A DNA stretch of 64,000 bases from Trochalopteron elliotii. Lineage: Eukaryota; Chordata; Aves; Passeriformes; Leiothrichidae. The translations under genes were made by a program, and so were the position numbers. Below the pieces are notes generated by a model. It saw nothing but the letters and a program-made list of their open reading frames with translations, had not been told where the DNA came from and did no database searches. This document shows, in pieces, positions 14,501-27,013 of the stretch. The stretch lies in the NCBI GenBank assembly GCA_024734555.1, contig JANPWX010000360.1:1608774-1672773 (forward strand). Direction: 5' to 3'. How positions within the stretch are numbered: position 1 is the first letter of the stretch; each line of letters opens with the position of its first letter.

Positions 14501-15109
14501 CTTTTCCAAATTCCCTTTCTCTGTATTGAAACCTTTTTAAGGGAGAAACATGGAAAATCAGCAATGTGATTTTAAGCATTTGGTGCTCCTTAGAAAGACA
14601 GAATTGTCTGATGAGCTCCTCAACAAATAGTTGCCTGTTATCAGCTTCCTCAGTCCTGTACAAGCATGGTCTCCTCCTCTGTCAGGCTGGCTCCACTTGA
14701 ACCCCCATGTGCCCAGTACTGAGACAGACAGACCCCCAGTTTGCATCTCAAGCTCTGCCCTCAGCTCACAGTTTTCTCTCAATCTCTTGATCCCAATCTC
14801 CTGTAGAATCTTACCGGCACACCACCCCTATTTTTCTCTTTATAGGCTCCTTTTTCCCCTTTTCTTTACTGCTGAAGGATCCTTTTTTAATTTCTTTTTC
14901 AGCAAGTAGACATAACAAGAAGCAACCTCCCTGTCCTAGTTCACGTGGAAGGTGGGGAATGAAGCAGACAAGTAGTCCTATCTCGGTCAGGTTGCTGGGA
15001 GGAGAAGAGAGAGCCCTCCCACAGCAGGCTGCATTGGCTCCTTTCCTCAGGAAGGGTGTATGCACAGGAGCCAGGTAATAGGAAAGGCTTTCCTTGTGTC
15101 AGAGCCAAT
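8557..15109. other. Unique AT-rich non-coding sequence
   Basis: No gene or repeat family is recognised. The stretch contains an imperfect duplication near 13616-13650 (two copies of a CAAAAAATCAAG-like motif) and an 8-bp-arm hairpin at 13024-13043 (TATCAGTA, a 4-base loop, TACTGATA). A GC-richer, pyrimidine-rich patch at about 14630-15060 has open frames of 70-90 codons on both strands. Their composition is not protein-like and I cannot assign them. Confidence 0.5.
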
Positions 15110-15360
15110 ATTTGTCATAGGCCTGGAGGTTCCCATGTCATTTTACAATCCCTGCCAGAAGCCCATTACTCATCCCTAATTCATGGGAGCTGGCATTATT
15201 GCTACATGTTATTCATTAACATTGCTACAACTGTGGGTGGGAGCTCCGAGCAGATCTCTCACTCTCCAGGTCCTGTGTTCACAAGCTGGCCCTTTGTGCA
15301 AGAAGTATTATTTTTAAATGTCAACCATGTATTAAGTAATGACTCAAGGGACTGACAAAT
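15110..15360. other. Unassigned unique sequence, possible conserved non-coding element
   Basis: The segment is less AT-rich than its surroundings and has balanced, non-repetitive composition. An open frame on the plus strand spans 15056-15355 (99 codons) but shows no motif or domain I recognise. It was picked only because its texture resembles conserved vertebrate non-coding DNA, which is weak evidence. Confidence 0.2.
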
Positions 15361-18300
15361 CAAATCTCAAGGCTTTGAGTGAGACACTCATCTGTCTAAT
15401 AAACATGGAGTTAGATTGTACAGGATCTCATTTAACCACCAATCACTCTTTAAGCTCAGCTGCTCTATTTCACCATCTCATATCTAAATATGCTTAAACC
15501 CAGACCTTCTGCACTTAGCAGGGCCAAGTGTGAGAAGCAGCAACAAAGCCAGACTTCAGGTGTCAAGAGAGCTCTTGGCACCTGAAGAGTAACACAAAGG
15601 AAAAGAATACTGTTCATTGACAACTTGTTTCTTTTCTTACTACTTAAAAATCCAGGCCCAAAATATATGACTATAGAGCCTGATCAAAGCCCGTTAATTT
15701 CCATAGTATTCTTGGCATTGACTTTGATAGGCTGTGAATCCAGCCCATCCCCAAGTAGAACATATGGGTCTCTTGCACAGCTTATTTCTATTCATACTTC
15801 ACTTTTTTTTTTTTTATTTATTTCATACATTATTCACAGTTTGTGATGGCAGAAAGACAGTTTATACCAGTGACACAAAGAAGACAAAGAAAGAAATACA
15901 GCATATGTGTTGTCATTATTATGAAAACTAAGGCATATTGGGCACAATGCATTTCATTTTCATTATATTACAGGATTCTAATAAGCATCATTGATAGTGA
16001 AGTCACTTGTCCTTAGCACAAGTAAAGAAGAAAGAAATGAAAACTTTTCAGGTTGTTTTTGAAAATCTTGTATACTGTCTAGGCATTTTAGGCACAAATT
16101 TAATTTCACTTCAACATCTCAAGTTCCTTTGATGACAAAGTCACGTATCTTTAGTCCCAAACACAAAAGTAAATAAGACATTTAGATAGTTTTCTTTTAC
16201 TTTGAAGGCAGTTTTATATTTGAAAATGTGAGTGCCTATGTCAGACACATTGAATTTCCTGGTTCAGTCCAGCTGTGGGCTTAGTTAGGGCAATTATCTA
16301 ATACCTGATAAAACACAACTGTGTCTACCTGAAGGTCTACAGAAATACATGAAATCTTTAAGTAAATACAGATTAGGATGGAAATGCAGGATGAAATGTC
16401 TCTCATGACCAGGACTCCGGGCCCAGCCCTATGCAATGTATGCAGTTATAACCAAGCTCACAATATGCATTAATCTAAGTTATAGTTTGGGGTCTCAGAA
16501 GACCTGGGGAATGTTGAGCTTTCACCCTAATTTTATATTTTTTTAAAAATCTGAATTTTAATTTAATTTAACTTAATACAATATTTTACCTGGTATCTAT
16601 CAAGTTGGGGTTTTTTTCCCAAATCTCCCAAATATTCCTTTCACACACTGCCTTCACTTCCTCTCCACTTATATCTGTTTTTGCAGATTAAAAATTAATG
16701 TCTGGTTGCCAGGAGGAGAAAGTGATTATGAAATTCACTGTAGCAATATTTTAAGCAAATAAATAAAAACATCTGGGAAAAGTCAACAAGATCTCCAAGT
16801 CAATAATATGATGTCTCTTGAAAATATGGACAGAATGTTTTCCCATTGAGATGTGGCAATGGTATTGCTAACAGCATGCAGCAACTAGGAAAGAGAACAC
16901 TAAATGGCAATAGCTTTTTGTGGTGATTTTTCTTTTGGAAGGAAGAAAATGAATGAGTATGATTTTTCTTGTGAGTCAGTGATGAATATTTTCCACGTAT
17001 GCCACTGCTGAGTTTCCTGTAGGTCATAACAGATACAAGTGGGAGGATAGGATAGTTGGCTGGGAGAAGACCACAGAATTAAAAAAATACATCCCCAATG
17101 TTATTTCATTATTTTAGTGAACAAGGAGGATTCTATTTAAAACTATTTATTTTAAAATACTTTCTCAGATTTTTCACTCTGAACTGAAATTCACTCCACT
17201 CCCTCAAGAGCAATAAGGTCATATTTATATGCACTTTATTTTGCAGAAAATTCTCATTCATCATCTCTGTCCCTGAGTTCTAGTAATTCACACATGTACG
17301 CTCTTTAATAGATTTTTAAAAATACTTATGAAAAGAAGACAAAGTGCTCCTATGAACATAGTTTCCACAGAGTAACACATAGGTAGGTATATGCTACTGC
17401 CCTAACCTAACTTAAGCATTGTTGACCAGTGTTTAGATCATGGATGTGTTATTTAGTGGTTAAGTGCTTTCAAAGCTTAGAGTTTGCTATGTCATCACAT
17501 CACAATTTAAAAGAGCCAGTCAAGAAATGCCCTTCTGAACATGAGAAATGTTTTTCAAGACTTTTTTTTTGCTTTCCTTTCTCTAGGACTAGGCTAATTT
17601 TAGTTCTATTCCAAAAATGGTCTCCTGGCCTCGTGTGGTAGCAAACCTATTCTTCTAAGAGGTGTACATAGCTCTGGTGGCTAGTCGGCCAATGATCAAG
17701 TACTGTGCAGCACCAAACAGTTTATACTCACTTTATTTCTCAAAAGCGGGACATAGACAGCCTTGAAGAAAGTAACATAGGTGGATAAGGTCTTCCTGAA
17801 GACACGTAGTAGTGGAAACAACTTCCAGCATTGTGAGAGACCAGTTTGCTCTTGCACCTTAAACTGGTGATGAGCTCATGTTAAGGCACTCTCCGTTGCC
17901 TGCATCTCCTTCCTTCCTCTTCCTTTGGTGTCACTCTCTCCCTCTTGTCTGGGGACACAGGAGTTTGCACGTGGGAGGGCTATTTGAAACGGAAGGGTGG
18001 TAGGCACAGGCTGTTGCATGAAGCCTGTGATCTCATCTCTCCCATCTGCCCTCCAAAATCTTCCTGACTTTCCAAGACCTATTATCTCTTCTCTTCTCAT
18101 TGTACTTTCCCCCAAAACACCCTTGCTGATTCTTGGTCCTGGCTCCTAAATACCTGGGAATGTCTCTTTTGGTATGGCAATTTTTAATTTTCTACTTCTA
18201 AGGGTGAGAATGATTTTTACCCTATTTTACCCTCATCCTTAGAAAAAAACAAATTTCCACAGTCTGTTCTGCTGAGGAAGCATGAGAATCCTTTAATTAA

Positions 18301-18496
18301 GAAAAAGTGAAGATTTCAAAGTTCTTCTGAAAGAGAAAAAAGAAATAAGCAAAGAATGTGACAATGAGACAAAGTGTAGTGGTCAGTGGAATATGGGAAA
18401 ATGCCACAAGTTTCTAGTCAATGTCTTTCCAGCTGTGACGCAAAAATCTATCTAGTATTTTGAAGCTCTAACAATATGAAGTATTGTGTGAACAAA
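15361..18496. other. Unique AT-rich non-coding sequence
   Basis: Nothing coding is recognised. The stretch has a poly-T run near 15804-15816 and a pyrimidine-rich, GC-higher patch at about 17880-18130 that gives a 79-codon minus-strand frame without recognisable features. No mobile element is seen. Confidence 0.55.
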
Positions 18497-18556
18497 CAAT
18501 AAATGCAAAATGTTCACAATAAATGTGAAATATTTCCAATAAATCTGGAAAGAAAT
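18497..18556. repeat. Three tandem 20-bp units beginning CAATAAAT
   Basis: The octamer CAATAAAT starts at 18497, 18517 and 18537, an exact 20-base spacing. The remaining 12 bases of each unit are partly conserved (A-rich, with GAAAT or AAAAT). This is a decayed three-copy minisatellite. The unit contains AATAAA, but three polyadenylation hexamers in a row are more likely a by-product of the repeat than a functional terminator. Confidence 0.8.
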
Positions 18557-21500
18557 TTCAATATACCTAAAGTGGGGAGCAATTATAGACACTCTGCCTA
18601 GTTTTCAAATAAGAGAACTGAATGTTTTCTTTATATTTGTCTTCTTAAAAAGAGCAGCCAGCCTATGCTATATGCTCTTTCAACTATATTTCAAGTATGA
18701 CTTTTTATTAATGTCACTGTGATTACTTGCTTCCCTGACTCCTTGTATGGAATAAGATTTGTTTAATCTCCTTTCTTTCGAAGCCTACTTGTCATACTGA
18801 ATTCCAAATTTAAAAAAAAATCTTAATCTGGCTAGTTGTCTCATAGTATTTGGCTTCTTCTAGATTAGGGTGGGTTTTGTGTTTTTAATAAAAGGAGGAT
18901 ATTTTAAGAGTAACTCAGTGCTGACTACCAATATGAAAAAACTTTTAATATTGCTGTCTTAAGGACTATTATTACAGATAAAATGTATTTTGATCTTCTC
19001 AGTAATGTGGAAATGTTATATATGCAAAACAGAAATATTTAACCCAGCCAAAACCAGAAAACAGAAGAAAATTCAGGAATTCAAAAGCCTGGGAACAAAT
19101 CATTAAAGAACAAATCTTGAAAATATATAGGCATATGTCTCATAGTCTGAAACAAATATCTGAGCAAAAACATTTCATTTTGGAAATCTGTACAAATACA
19201 TGTGAAAATATTTCTTTGTTCAACAGCTTCCTCACATTAAGAGCATAAAGGAAATTTTAAATATCGTCACATCCAGAAATGGATTCTGATTTTTATTTTA
19301 TTTTAATGACAGTGCTCATGACTGAGACTCCCGAAACTCATAATTCTGGTTTACATGTTAAAACAGGGAAAGGAATGAGCTCTGCAGTTTGAATAGCAAC
19401 CTTAAAAGCAAAACCAAAGAATTTTACAAAACTGTACTATATTAGAAGATTAAAGGAAAGCATCAGTTTAAAAGCCATAAAATGAAGTGGCTGAATTTAT
19501 CTACAAGAGAAATATAAGATTCAAATTTAAAAATAATACCTCTTTAAGACTGTGCCTGTGTGCCTCAGTCATAAACTGGGGCATTGGTATTAACATGAAA
19601 CACTAAGCAGACAAGATTCTTCATATGCCAAAGACAAGACAACTGTTCCAGCAAGAGGGGTTTCCTTTGTTACCACCATCTTCTAAGTGTATAGACAGAC
19701 ACAAATAAGTGTAATAATGCATTAACTCAAAGAATACGGCCAGAAAATGTGAACTTTTTCAGTCAGGCAAGTCTTTCTTCAGGTCATATGCTTTAAACTA
19801 ACATAGATATTTCATGATTATGTCAAAGCCAGTTTTGCAAATATTTAGAATCAAAGTAAATGAGGTCAGAATTTTGTGGAAAAGACCAGTCAATTATCCT
19901 ATAATTAAAGCCTGCATAATAATGCATTACACCATGGAATATTATTCACATTCAGTGTGCAGCTGTACAACTGGTATTTCCTAACACCAGAATAATAGAC
20001 TGCAATCTCAGTAATTGTGGGACTGACTTGAAAATCTTGAAGATACAGAGGATGTAAAAGACATTCTCCCCAGAAATCATGGGTTTGTTTTTTCTTTGAT
20101 AAGCACAATGACATTATGTCTCTCCTCTTCATTCAAAACTCTGGTGAGCAAGTCAATTTTGTGCCTTGCATTGTTAAAATTTTGTAATACTTTTGCAAGA
20201 CTGACATACGTGGCTAAGACTAATAAAGCCACACCTTTTAAACACATACTCTTCGTGTTTCTCCTGGCCTGCAACTGCTTACCTTATTGCATCTACTGTA
20301 CATTCTGCCCTAAGGAGGAGATGTGTTCACACTCTGCATTAAATACCTTTATAGAGCAGAAATGCACATGCCTGTAAAAGAAGAGTAAACTGGCCCTTTC
20401 TGAGCTGGAGGATCAGATTGTGAATGATTGATTTCTCAATCAAAACCAAGTATTTACATGCCTTCAGCTGTATCTTGCATAGAGGTGAGACTTCCTGGTT
20501 CATTTGCTACAGTCTCTTGGCACCAGTAAGATACTGATATAGATAGCAGTCTTATTCATGCTTAGATCCATTTATTTGATGAAACCAGAATTTGCTACTT
20601 AAGCTCATCTGTAAAAGCTTCAAAGGTAGTAAAGTATTTCAAACATCAGGCAAGAAATTAGATGATTTACATACATACGTACATACATACATGTAATTTT
20701 AGAAAAGCCTCAACAAGAGTAAAATATCAGAACATAGTTTTAGCTATGCAGACCCTGCAACATAACCAGCAAAGTGAAAAAATTCAGATGTGTCCCAAAA
20801 AAGGTAGCTGGTTAGTGAAATACCCATGTTAGCAGAAAAGTCAAGTATTCTGGATGCTCCTTGTAATTTCAGTAATGTTTTCTCAAGATTTTCTCCACTG
20901 AAAAATACATTATTAAATAATATAAGATGATCATATGATCCAAAAATAGAGGTAATGACCTTAATCCACTTTGTAAGCTTTGTACATAAGAGGCACGTAC
21001 CAGCTTCAGTGTTTCTCAGTATACAGTTTTGCCAGCTGGGAGGTGAAGAATTCAATTATTGTTCATGACTGTGATTTTATGGGTTGCAAACAGTGGATCT
21101 GAGTCAATCAAACTCAGATTTTTATCCAAAGGAATAACTGACTGTTTATGCTATTAGACATGAATTGCTGCTTCATTAATTATTAGCTAGCCACTATGTC
21201 CAAAAATGGTGACAGAAGAATATTGTGTGTACATATCTTCATGCAACTTGCACCAGAGCTGGAGTATTATCATTAAAATAACTCTTGTTGTCAGTCATTA
21301 GGGCTTTTTTCCAAGTTCCGTTCATGCTCATACACTCATCATGCCTCTTCTTGTTTTTGTAACTCAGGGATGCACAGTGAGTTCCAAATACCATTTGCTT
21401 GTTCAAGGCCTGGATTGTTGGCTCCTTCCCTTACAGTGCTCTGAGCAAAATCAACATTTTTCTCATTCATTCTACTCCTTTGCTTTTCAGGGGCAGAGCT

Positions 21501-22437
21501 ACCACTGAAGATGATTTGCAGATTTTGATAGATCAACACAGCTCTGCATCAAAAGCTGTCTTGCGTGAATTTTAAGCATACAGCTTGAGGAAAGCAACAC
21601 TTCTGTATCTGTAAAGTCTATAGGTAATCATCTGCACTGCCTTAGAAACTGAGAAGCATTTTGCACTGCAGGCACAAGGTCATACATTTGTTAAATTTGT
21701 TGTATTTGGTAAAAGCAGAATGTGCACATTTCTAAATTCTAACAGATGCATATAAATTAAGAACTATGCACAGCCACATTTAAATCTTCTGTCACTTTAA
21801 GACAAAATTTTGACAGAAAACACCTGGATGTATAACTTTTCTCTAACATCATAAACAGAATGTTCATTTGGAACTGTGTTGCTTATCACTTCCCAAAGCT
21901 ACTGGGGCTTTTTAATGTAGATTTTCTTAAGCTGTATGGATACAACAAGCAAACATAATGGAAAACAAGGATGAGACATTGTCATCCTTGGGTTGACAGG
22001 GTTTCTTTCCCTTCTTGTAGGGACTCTACTATGTTATTACAAGCAATGACACTGTAAAAGCTGTTGGGTACTATTAAAATGTTATGACATTTTATTTCCA
22101 TTCTGTTTCTTATTTATTACTGGTTCTTGCAAATGTGATTTCACACAACTTTTTAAAGGGACATAAAATCCTTGAATACCTTTGCCTCTAAGTAGCTCTG
22201 GAAGCTTGCTTACCTTTATGCCCTTAGCCTCAAGCAACTCAGTTTCTGGGCAAGGTCCTGTTCACCTCTCTGTGCCAAAAAAATGAGTTCATAAATTCAT
22301 GATGAGCCTGATTCACCAAACTAACAATAACAGCTTTCAACTTGAATCAATAAGAGACACCATTTACCACATCTTGAGACACCCCAAAAGGCAAATCTAG
22401 ATAGTTAATCAACTACTGTCCCATGTTTTCTAGAAAT
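18557..22437. other. Unique AT-rich non-coding sequence
   Basis: No gene is recognised. A short interrupted (ACAT)n run lies at 20669-20693. A 103-codon minus-strand frame at 20744-21055 has no recognisable motif, and its length is compatible with chance in 64 kb of six-frame sequence. Confidence 0.5.
20669..20693. repeat. Short (ACAT)n microsatellite
   Basis: About six tetranucleotide units, with one A-to-G interruption giving ACGT near the middle. It is short and imperfect. Confidence 0.85.
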
Positions 22438-22650
22438 CTCAGAAATCACAGAATGATAATTTGAGTTTGGTGAGAGCTCTGGAGGTCGTCTTGTCCAATG
22501 CCTTCCTGTTTCAGTATGGTCACCTAGAGCAGGTTTCCCAGGACTGTGTCCAGATGTCTTTTGAGTATTTCCAAACTCCATGTTCAAGAGACTACAGAAC
22601 CCACTGTCTGTGAGTGCTCAGTTACCTTCACAGAAAAAATTATTTATATT
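22438..22650 (-). mobile_element. CR1 LINE 3'-end fragment, reverse orientation
   Basis: Read on the plus strand, this begins AATCACAGAATGATAAT, the reverse complement of a CR1 tail. It continues through degraded forms of the avian CR1 boxes TCTGGAGGTCGTCTTGTCCAA, GGTCACCTAGAGCAGG and CCAGGACTGTGTCCAGA, then a CAGTTACCTTCACAG block. The order matches the reverse complement of the 3' non-coding end and the last part of CR1. About 210 bases remain. It is diverged and non-functional. Confidence 0.85.
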
Positions 22651-22862
22651 TAAGAAAAATAGAGTTGTTTAACTGGCTGTGATGAGGAGAAGCAGAAGCT
22701 AGGAGTGATAACTCTCAGTTTCCCTGTGATTGTTTTGCCATTTCCATGGTCAGACACTATGGACTTTTGTTTCCATTTTTATGTCAATAGGTGTGTGTCA
22801 AGTCCTAGAACAATAAAAAAGTCAGTAAAAATTAATAATGGAATAACAGAAAACCCATTGCC

Positions 22863-22885
22863 TGAGTCACTTGATGAATGACTCA
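22863..22885. promoter_or_regulatory. Pair of perfect AP-1 (TRE) sites
   Basis: TGAGTCA at 22863-22869 and TGACTCA at 22879-22885 are the two orientations of the AP-1/bZIP heptamer, with starts 16 bases apart. The second overlaps the extended form ATGACTCA. Two perfect sites this close are unusual for unselected AT-rich DNA, but there is no other evidence of function. Confidence 0.3.
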
Positions 22886-23727
22886 ATGACAACACATGCA
22901 TGAATACTCTGTTCCTGTGTTAATTGTGAGGCAGCTTCACTGCCAGACCTTAGCCACCGTAACTCTACTGCTGCTTCCTAATGTAAGGGCATTTATCCTG
23001 GGCGTGACACTGATAAAGTGATTATAGAGAGGACAAAAAAGATAATAGTAACAATAGTTGAAGACACTGTCTTCAAAATATTTGACCTCCTGGATACTTC
23101 ATCTCCAGTGGAAAAACAAACCTGATGGGGAATGGTAAGACTGGTTGTGGTTGTTAGAAAAGTTTCCAGTGTTTTCTTTGTCAAGGCAAGATTTTTTTAT
23201 TCCCACTCTCAGAAAACATTTCCTATGTTTATCTAACACATCATATCCATCACACATATATTGTCATTCCTACATAAACCCTCAGTTTGGCTTTCCAATA
23301 TAGCTAGAGGAAAAGTAAACAAGCAAACACATTCCTTTCTCCTAGTTGTGTCTGCAGTGGCAATGGACAACAATTTTGTGAGTGAGGTTTTGTCTTGTTT
23401 TCCAGTTTGAGCCAACAATTACTACTGATGATACCAAAAAAGGACAGCAGACTAAATTGTATTTTACCTTTGTCCTTTTGTGGTCTTCAATGATTGACAG
23501 CTAAATTTGGATTTGCCATAAGTGAAAAGAGCAAACTCTTGGCAAGAGTCCTGAGATGACTCCACCATCTCCAGTGCTTCATAAATTTGTCAGTTTACTT
23601 TCAGGGTTTTTTTGTGGAGCTTCAATGAAGATCAACAGCAGAATGTACATGTCAACTTTTTCAGGTGTGGAGGTGTCCTCTCATGGTAAGTAGCTTTCAA
23701 GTTTATTCCATTTGGGGTAATAATATC

Positions 23728-23818
23728 ATTACTATGGTAATGACATAATATGTGCCACTTTTGGGAATGAGAAATTACACATAATTTCTATTTGCTTCAG
23801 TCTTGTTTCTATAGCAAC
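23728..23818. promoter_or_regulatory. Two X-box-like (RFX-type) palindromic sites
   Basis: Site A at 23728-23741 (ATTACTATGGTAAT) and site B at 23805-23818 (GTTTCTATAGCAAC) each match 11 of 14 positions of the RFX X-box forms GTTACCATGGTAAC and GTTGCCATGGCAAC. Site A is also a hairpin-like inverted repeat (TCATTAC and GTAATGA around TATG). Their starts are 77 bases apart. RFX binding is an inference from the motif only. Confidence 0.25.
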
Positions 23819-25543
23819 AAGACTAGTAATTCTCATTAATGACTAGGTTGTTAGCATTGTTATTTTTGGTAATTCCAGGTTATTAATGTCCTTAGGTTTT
23901 TTGCTTCTTATTGATGACTAAATCTGAGTGGCTGTTAAATGAAAAAAAATATGTCCAGTTGACTAAAAAATAACTTTCACAAAAATCGAAGAGCGTTTTT
24001 TGAATCTAGTTTTAAAATTAGCACAGAATTAAGTTGAGAGAATAGAACTAATAAATCGTTTAGACTAGAGGCAAAATTCAAACTGACTGATAAACACAAG
24101 CATTAAGACAAACCACACAACTGTGATGAAAGTGCTGACATTATCATTTAACATTTCAGTTTGCCAAGTTCATCTTTCCACTAGAAAAGACATTTCCCCC
24201 CTAGAGTAATATTGCTATAAGAGCAGCAAGGCAGTTTCAGGCACAATGGTTATCATCAGCTCATTTACCACTGGGATTCAAGGTTAAAGGTTGTGCCTAA
24301 ATACCACAAGGTCACTATCGTAGCAACATATTCTGTTACATTTCGTTCTCCTTAAGGGCAAACTGCATGCAAAATGTCTATGTGCTGAAGAATTACAAAT
24401 ATAGTCTTCTAATTATAGAAGATATCAAGATTACACTTACATTCTTTCTTTTCTAAAACATTGTACAGATGCCATGAAATAATTCCCCAAAAATTTAATC
24501 CACCTTAATGGAACTGTAGAGAAAGCTTGGCTTCTTCTCCCTATAAATGCTTATGCATGTCCATACTTTTACCTGCTTACTGTTTGCTTGAGTAGTCACA
24601 TGTTGGTGCCTGCACAACCGGGTGTACTTTATCCTACTTGTTTTAACTCACTTTTCTTAAGGCTTTAAAAATAGAATTCCTTGAAAATGCTTTGATAGTA
24701 AAGTTTATAATTTTTTTATGATGTGCTTTTAAAGTATATAGCAGCATTTTGCAATCACTTAATAAACATTAATAAAGGATTTATAACCTCTTTAAGTTTA
24801 GAATGCTTCCATTGTCTTCTGAGCCCATATTAACATGTAGAAGTTAGTGATGAACTTTGTATTTGGTGATCAATTTATTAGGGCTTTTGGATTTAAAAAT
24901 ATTTTACAGCAGGAAAAAAAAAACCAGACTTGTGAGAAAATGAAAGAACAAATGAAAATACAAAAATCTTATCCCTTATTATTCCCAGTCACAAGGTCCA
25001 TACCCGGACCAGATCTGTGACAAAGATACACAAAATATTAGACTTTATTTTGCTTCTCTAGAGGTAGGAATTGATTACTTCTCCTGCAATCAGGCAGGCA
25101 AAGAAGACTTTGCAGGCCATGAATTTTCTTTCAAGGTATATAGTATGGACTGTATAGTATATCCCACTTTTTCTCACACTCTTCAGTAGCACAGCTGCAA
25201 TTTATACCTCTGTGCAAACTTTTGACAAAATCACATATATTTACATACACAAAGGAAAAAAATCTTCTCTCAATGAAGAAATCCTCTTAATTTCTTCCCT
25301 GCATTACAAATCAATTCAGAGCCTGTTTTTACTGCAGGCTACTGGATAGAATTTATGGAGCTGCAAAAGATAATTTATTTAAACTAATCATTTCCTATAC
25401 TAAATACTATTCATGTTAAACATATTTTCTTCCTGCATAAAAATATGGTTTAATATTTTAAATTATTATTTAAAATAGTGCTTTAAACTCATGAGAATGG
25501 ATTCATAGGCCTTCTGTCCTTCTTTTGGGCAATGGGGACAAAG

Positions 25544-25577
25544 TAGTCAACTCACCCTACTAGTCAACTCACCCTAG
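25544..25577. repeat. 17-bp tandem duplication
   Basis: TAGTCAACTCACCCTAC (25544-25560) is followed directly by the same sequence ending in G instead of C (25561-25577). One mismatch in 17 implies a relatively recent duplication. Confidence 0.95.
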
Positions 25578-26701
25578 AAAGATGAATTGTTGGAGACAGG
25601 AGATTTTGACAGAATGCACAATGCTAGTTGCCAACTGACACTGTGGGTCAACAGCCATTTAGCATAAATTAAAGCAGTGCGTAGGCTGCTGCAGTCTATG
25701 CCAAGACCAATGAATAACTCTTGCTTGGATGAGGATGCCTGGCTCATTCACAGCTCTTTTCAACCTCCTGTGCTTATGGCTTCCTATCACATCTAAGAAT
25801 GTAGTAAGTGTTCAGGTTCTTTACCGTAAAAAGATGATTGGCTTCAAGGAATAATTTAAGAGATGCATCTTTGACAATGAAATTAAGTCAATCATCAGCA
25901 TTTGCTTTATCAGCTATAATTTTTAACACACAGAAATAGTGAAAAAAGACTAATACCCCCCCCCTCCAGTTTGTTTAAAAATATCTAATATTTCTATTAG
26001 AAAATATAAACATCCTAGCAGAAAATTTCTGCAGATACAATTTTGCCTATAAAGCCTATGATTTTTCAAATCACAAACTTGGCAAATTTCGAGCACCCGA
26101 CACTGAGGAACATAATGGGAATATTCAACACGGGCAGCTTCTCTTCAGTGTAGCCTAAGAAATGAACATTAGTGGTGTTCAGACATTTTCTGACACGATG
26201 GATTCTGATCAGGTTTTGTCAGAACTGAGGTTTTGGTAGGAGTCTTTGAAGCAAGATAAAAATTCTGATCAAAACTAAAGGTACAATCACATATTGAGAA
26301 AGGCCATGGATTACAGGGAATTACAGGTATTACAACGAAAATTCTCCTTGTTTATTTTCACCTCCAAATGCTCTGTAGTTTGGTATTTTCAGAAGACAGA
26401 GAACTTGGGGAGAGAGGCAGCTCAAAGTGACTTTTTGATTTTCCTAATGTGGTGTGTTTACCCTGGCTGGATGCCAAACATCCACCAAAGATGCTCTATC
26501 ACTCCCCTCCACAACTGGACAGGGAAGAGAAAATATAGCAAAAGGTTCACGAGTTGAGATAAAGACTGGAAGAGATCACTCACCAATTAGCATCACATGC
26601 AAAACAGACTCAGAATGGGGAAATTAGTTGAATTTATTTCTAATCAAAATCAGATCCTGATAATGAGAAATAAAACAAATCTTAAAAATATCTCCCCCCC
26701 C

Positions 26702-26800
26702 NNNNNNNNNNNNNNNNNNNNNNNNNNNNNNNNNNNNNNNNNNNNNNNNNNNNNNNNNNNNNNNNNNNNNNNNNNNNNNNNNNNNNNNNNNNNNNNNNNN
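26702..26800. other. Assembly gap (99 N) inside a C-rich tract
   Basis: There are 99 undetermined bases, bounded by a run of C on the left and CCCCCCCGCCCC on the right. The gap lies inside the LTR, where the plus-orientation copy has a G-rich segment (about 48590-48617). It is most likely a sequencing or assembly failure in the C/G homopolymer. Two open frames running through it are artefacts. Confidence 0.98.
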
Positions 26801-27013
26801 CCCCCCCGCCCCTTCCCAGCTCTACCCTCTCCCCCATGATGGGGGATGCAGGGAGAGAGGGGATGGAGGTTATGGTCAGTTCATATCCGGTTTCTGCCAC
26901 TGCCCAGGGAGAGGAGCCCTTCCCTGCTGCAGTGTGGGGTTCCTCCCACAGGAGAGAGTCCTCCATGAACTTCTCCAACATTGCTCCCACAGGAAACAGT
27001 TCTTCACAAATTG

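Larger units (their letters stand above)
22651..26447. other. Unique non-coding sequence with clustered regulatory-like motifs
   Basis: No exon or mobile element is recognised. The interval has two AP-1 heptamers (22863-22885), two X-box-like 14-mers (23728-23741, 23805-23818), a 17-bp tandem duplication (25544-25577) and a nine-C run at 25956-25964. The sequence around 23680-23900 is non-repetitive and rich in TAAT cores, which fits an enhancer or conserved element but does not prove one. Confidence 0.4.

Noticed and set aside
20744..21055. 103-codon minus-strand open frame
   Set aside because: There is no recognisable motif, composition is typical of AT-rich chance frames, and length is not exceptional for six frames of 64 kb.
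23666..23686. 21-nt possible microexon ending at ATG/GTAAGT
   Set aside because: An acceptor and donor this close together are likely by chance, and no flanking exon was found.
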